A stretch of 5,835 bases of DNA, taken from the NCBI GenBank assembly GCA_027328265.1, contig DAHVVD010000065.1, positions 1 to 5,835 on the forward strand. Direction: 5' to 3'. This document shows positions 5,708 to 5,835 of this stretch, piece by piece. A model generated the notes under the pieces. It worked only from the letters and a program-made list of their open reading frames with translations. It was not told where the DNA came from and did not search any database. The DNA is from Microcaldota archaeon (lineage in GTDB: Archaea; Micrarchaeota; Micrarchaeia; Micrarchaeales; CABMGC01). How positions within the stretch are numbered: position 1 is the stretch's first letter; each line of letters opens with the position of its first letter. The position numbers and the translations under genes were made by a program.

Positions 5708-5835
5708 TTGACATCCTCTCCCAACTGAAGGTTGGGAGATTCCCCTGCATTCATTCTGTATGGGTGGTTTGAGGTTTGTTTCTTTCACGAATTCACCACA
5801 CTTCCTGACCCTCGAACCAAAGGATTCTCACCGAG
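5708..5835 (-). mobile_element. Right end of an IS200/IS605-family (tnpB/IS1341-type) element, truncated by window edge
   Basis: Read on the minus strand, GGGGAATC leads into a 9-bp hairpin (5739-5717), then GGATGTCAA ending at 5708. This order (GAATC, GC-rich hairpin with a CTTCA-type loop, then a terminal TCAA) is the known right-end layout of tnpB-carrying IS200/IS605 elements such as ISDra2. The element therefore runs from 5708 towards higher coordinates and out of the window, and 5707 downward is flanking DNA. Any tnpB would be on the minus strand beyond 5835. Two frames entering from the edge end within the window, at TGA 5787-5785 (16 residues, ending GSGSVVNS) and TGA 5795-5793 (13 residues, ending EGQEVW). 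Either could be the TnpB C-terminus, and I cannot choose between them. Whether a tnpA is present cannot be seen. Confidence 0.65.
5708..5835 (-). ncRNA. Possible 3' part of a TnpB-associated guide RNA (omega RNA) scaffold
   Basis: In tnpB-carrying IS200/IS605 elements, a right-end RNA overlapping the 3' end of tnpB serves as the scaffold, and the bases just outside the element act as the guide. The hairpin and terminal GTCAA here match such a scaffold end. The guide would then begin at 5707 on the minus strand, with AAAGAGAAAGATACCG as its first 16 bases. The 5' end is outside the window or undefined, and expression is inferred from family knowledge only. Confidence 0.4.
5717..5739. repeat. 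Transposon right-end hairpin
   Basis: TCTCCCAAC (5717-5725) pairs perfectly with GTTGGGAGA (5731-5739) around the 5-base loop TGAAG. It is the subterminal palindrome of the IS200/IS605-type end, which TnpA-type transposases recognise as single-stranded DNA and which forms part of the guide-RNA scaffold. Confidence 0.75.

Noticed and set aside
5717..5739. Hairpin as a transcription terminator
   Set aside because: On the minus strand the hairpin is followed by GGATGTCAA and A-rich sequence, not a T-tract. On the plus strand only a weak GATTCCCC follows. The transposon-end explanation fits better.
5572..5754. 60-codon minus-strand frame (starting MNAGESPNLQLGEDVKK)
   Set aside because: Its N-terminal part is a translation of the transposon end hairpin and it then runs across the predicted element boundary into flanking DNA. 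Such frames are common artefacts at IS200/IS605-type right ends.
5708..5755. CRISPR repeat
   Set aside because: Only one copy of the palindromic unit is present, with no regularly spaced repeats or spacers in the window.

Overview
The window is archaeal. It carries a gatD-gatE pair (the archaea-specific tRNA-dependent Glu-tRNA(Gln) amidotransferase GatDE), a 5S rRNA gene with an archaeal TATA box in place of a -35/-10 promoter, and a short-chain isoprenyl diphosphate synthase of the type that feeds archaeal membrane lipids. The 5S gene stands alone, with no 23S or tRNA gene visible beside it. That is known from lineages with scattered rRNA genes, such as Thermoplasmatales and some DPANN archaea, but the sequence alone does not fix the lineage.

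Layout. Positions 1-4239 (+ strand) form one tight gene string: gatD (5' end outside the window), gatE starting on the base after the gatD stop, a TIGR00266/AIM24-family protein 9 bases later, and an ADP-ribose-pyrophosphatase-like NUDIX hydrolase 1 base after that. The spacing indicates one operon with translational coupling. After a short gap with a T-tract and a TATA box comes the 5S rRNA gene (about 4289-4401, + strand). It faces the isoprenyl diphosphate synthase gene (5427-4405, - strand), whose stop codon lies only 3 bases past the 5S 3' end. That gene appears to have its own promoter and a TTG start.

Positions 5428-5707 are intergenic and hold no convincing gene, only a TATA-like element and two neighbouring perfect inverted repeats. 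From about 5708 to the window edge lies what looks like the right end of an IS200/IS605-family (tnpB/IS1341-type) element on the - strand. It has the typical end hairpin and a terminal GTCAA, and most of the element, including any tnpB, lies beyond the window.

Functionally, GatDE makes Gln-tRNA(Gln) from misacylated Glu-tRNA(Gln), the 5S rRNA serves the large ribosomal subunit, and the NUDIX enzyme probably clears ADP-ribose-like metabolites. The polyprenyl synthase supplies farnesyl or geranylgeranyl diphosphate for ether lipids. Most of the window is housekeeping, and I see no convincing new system. The transposon end with its possible guide-RNA 3' end is the most interesting accessory signal.
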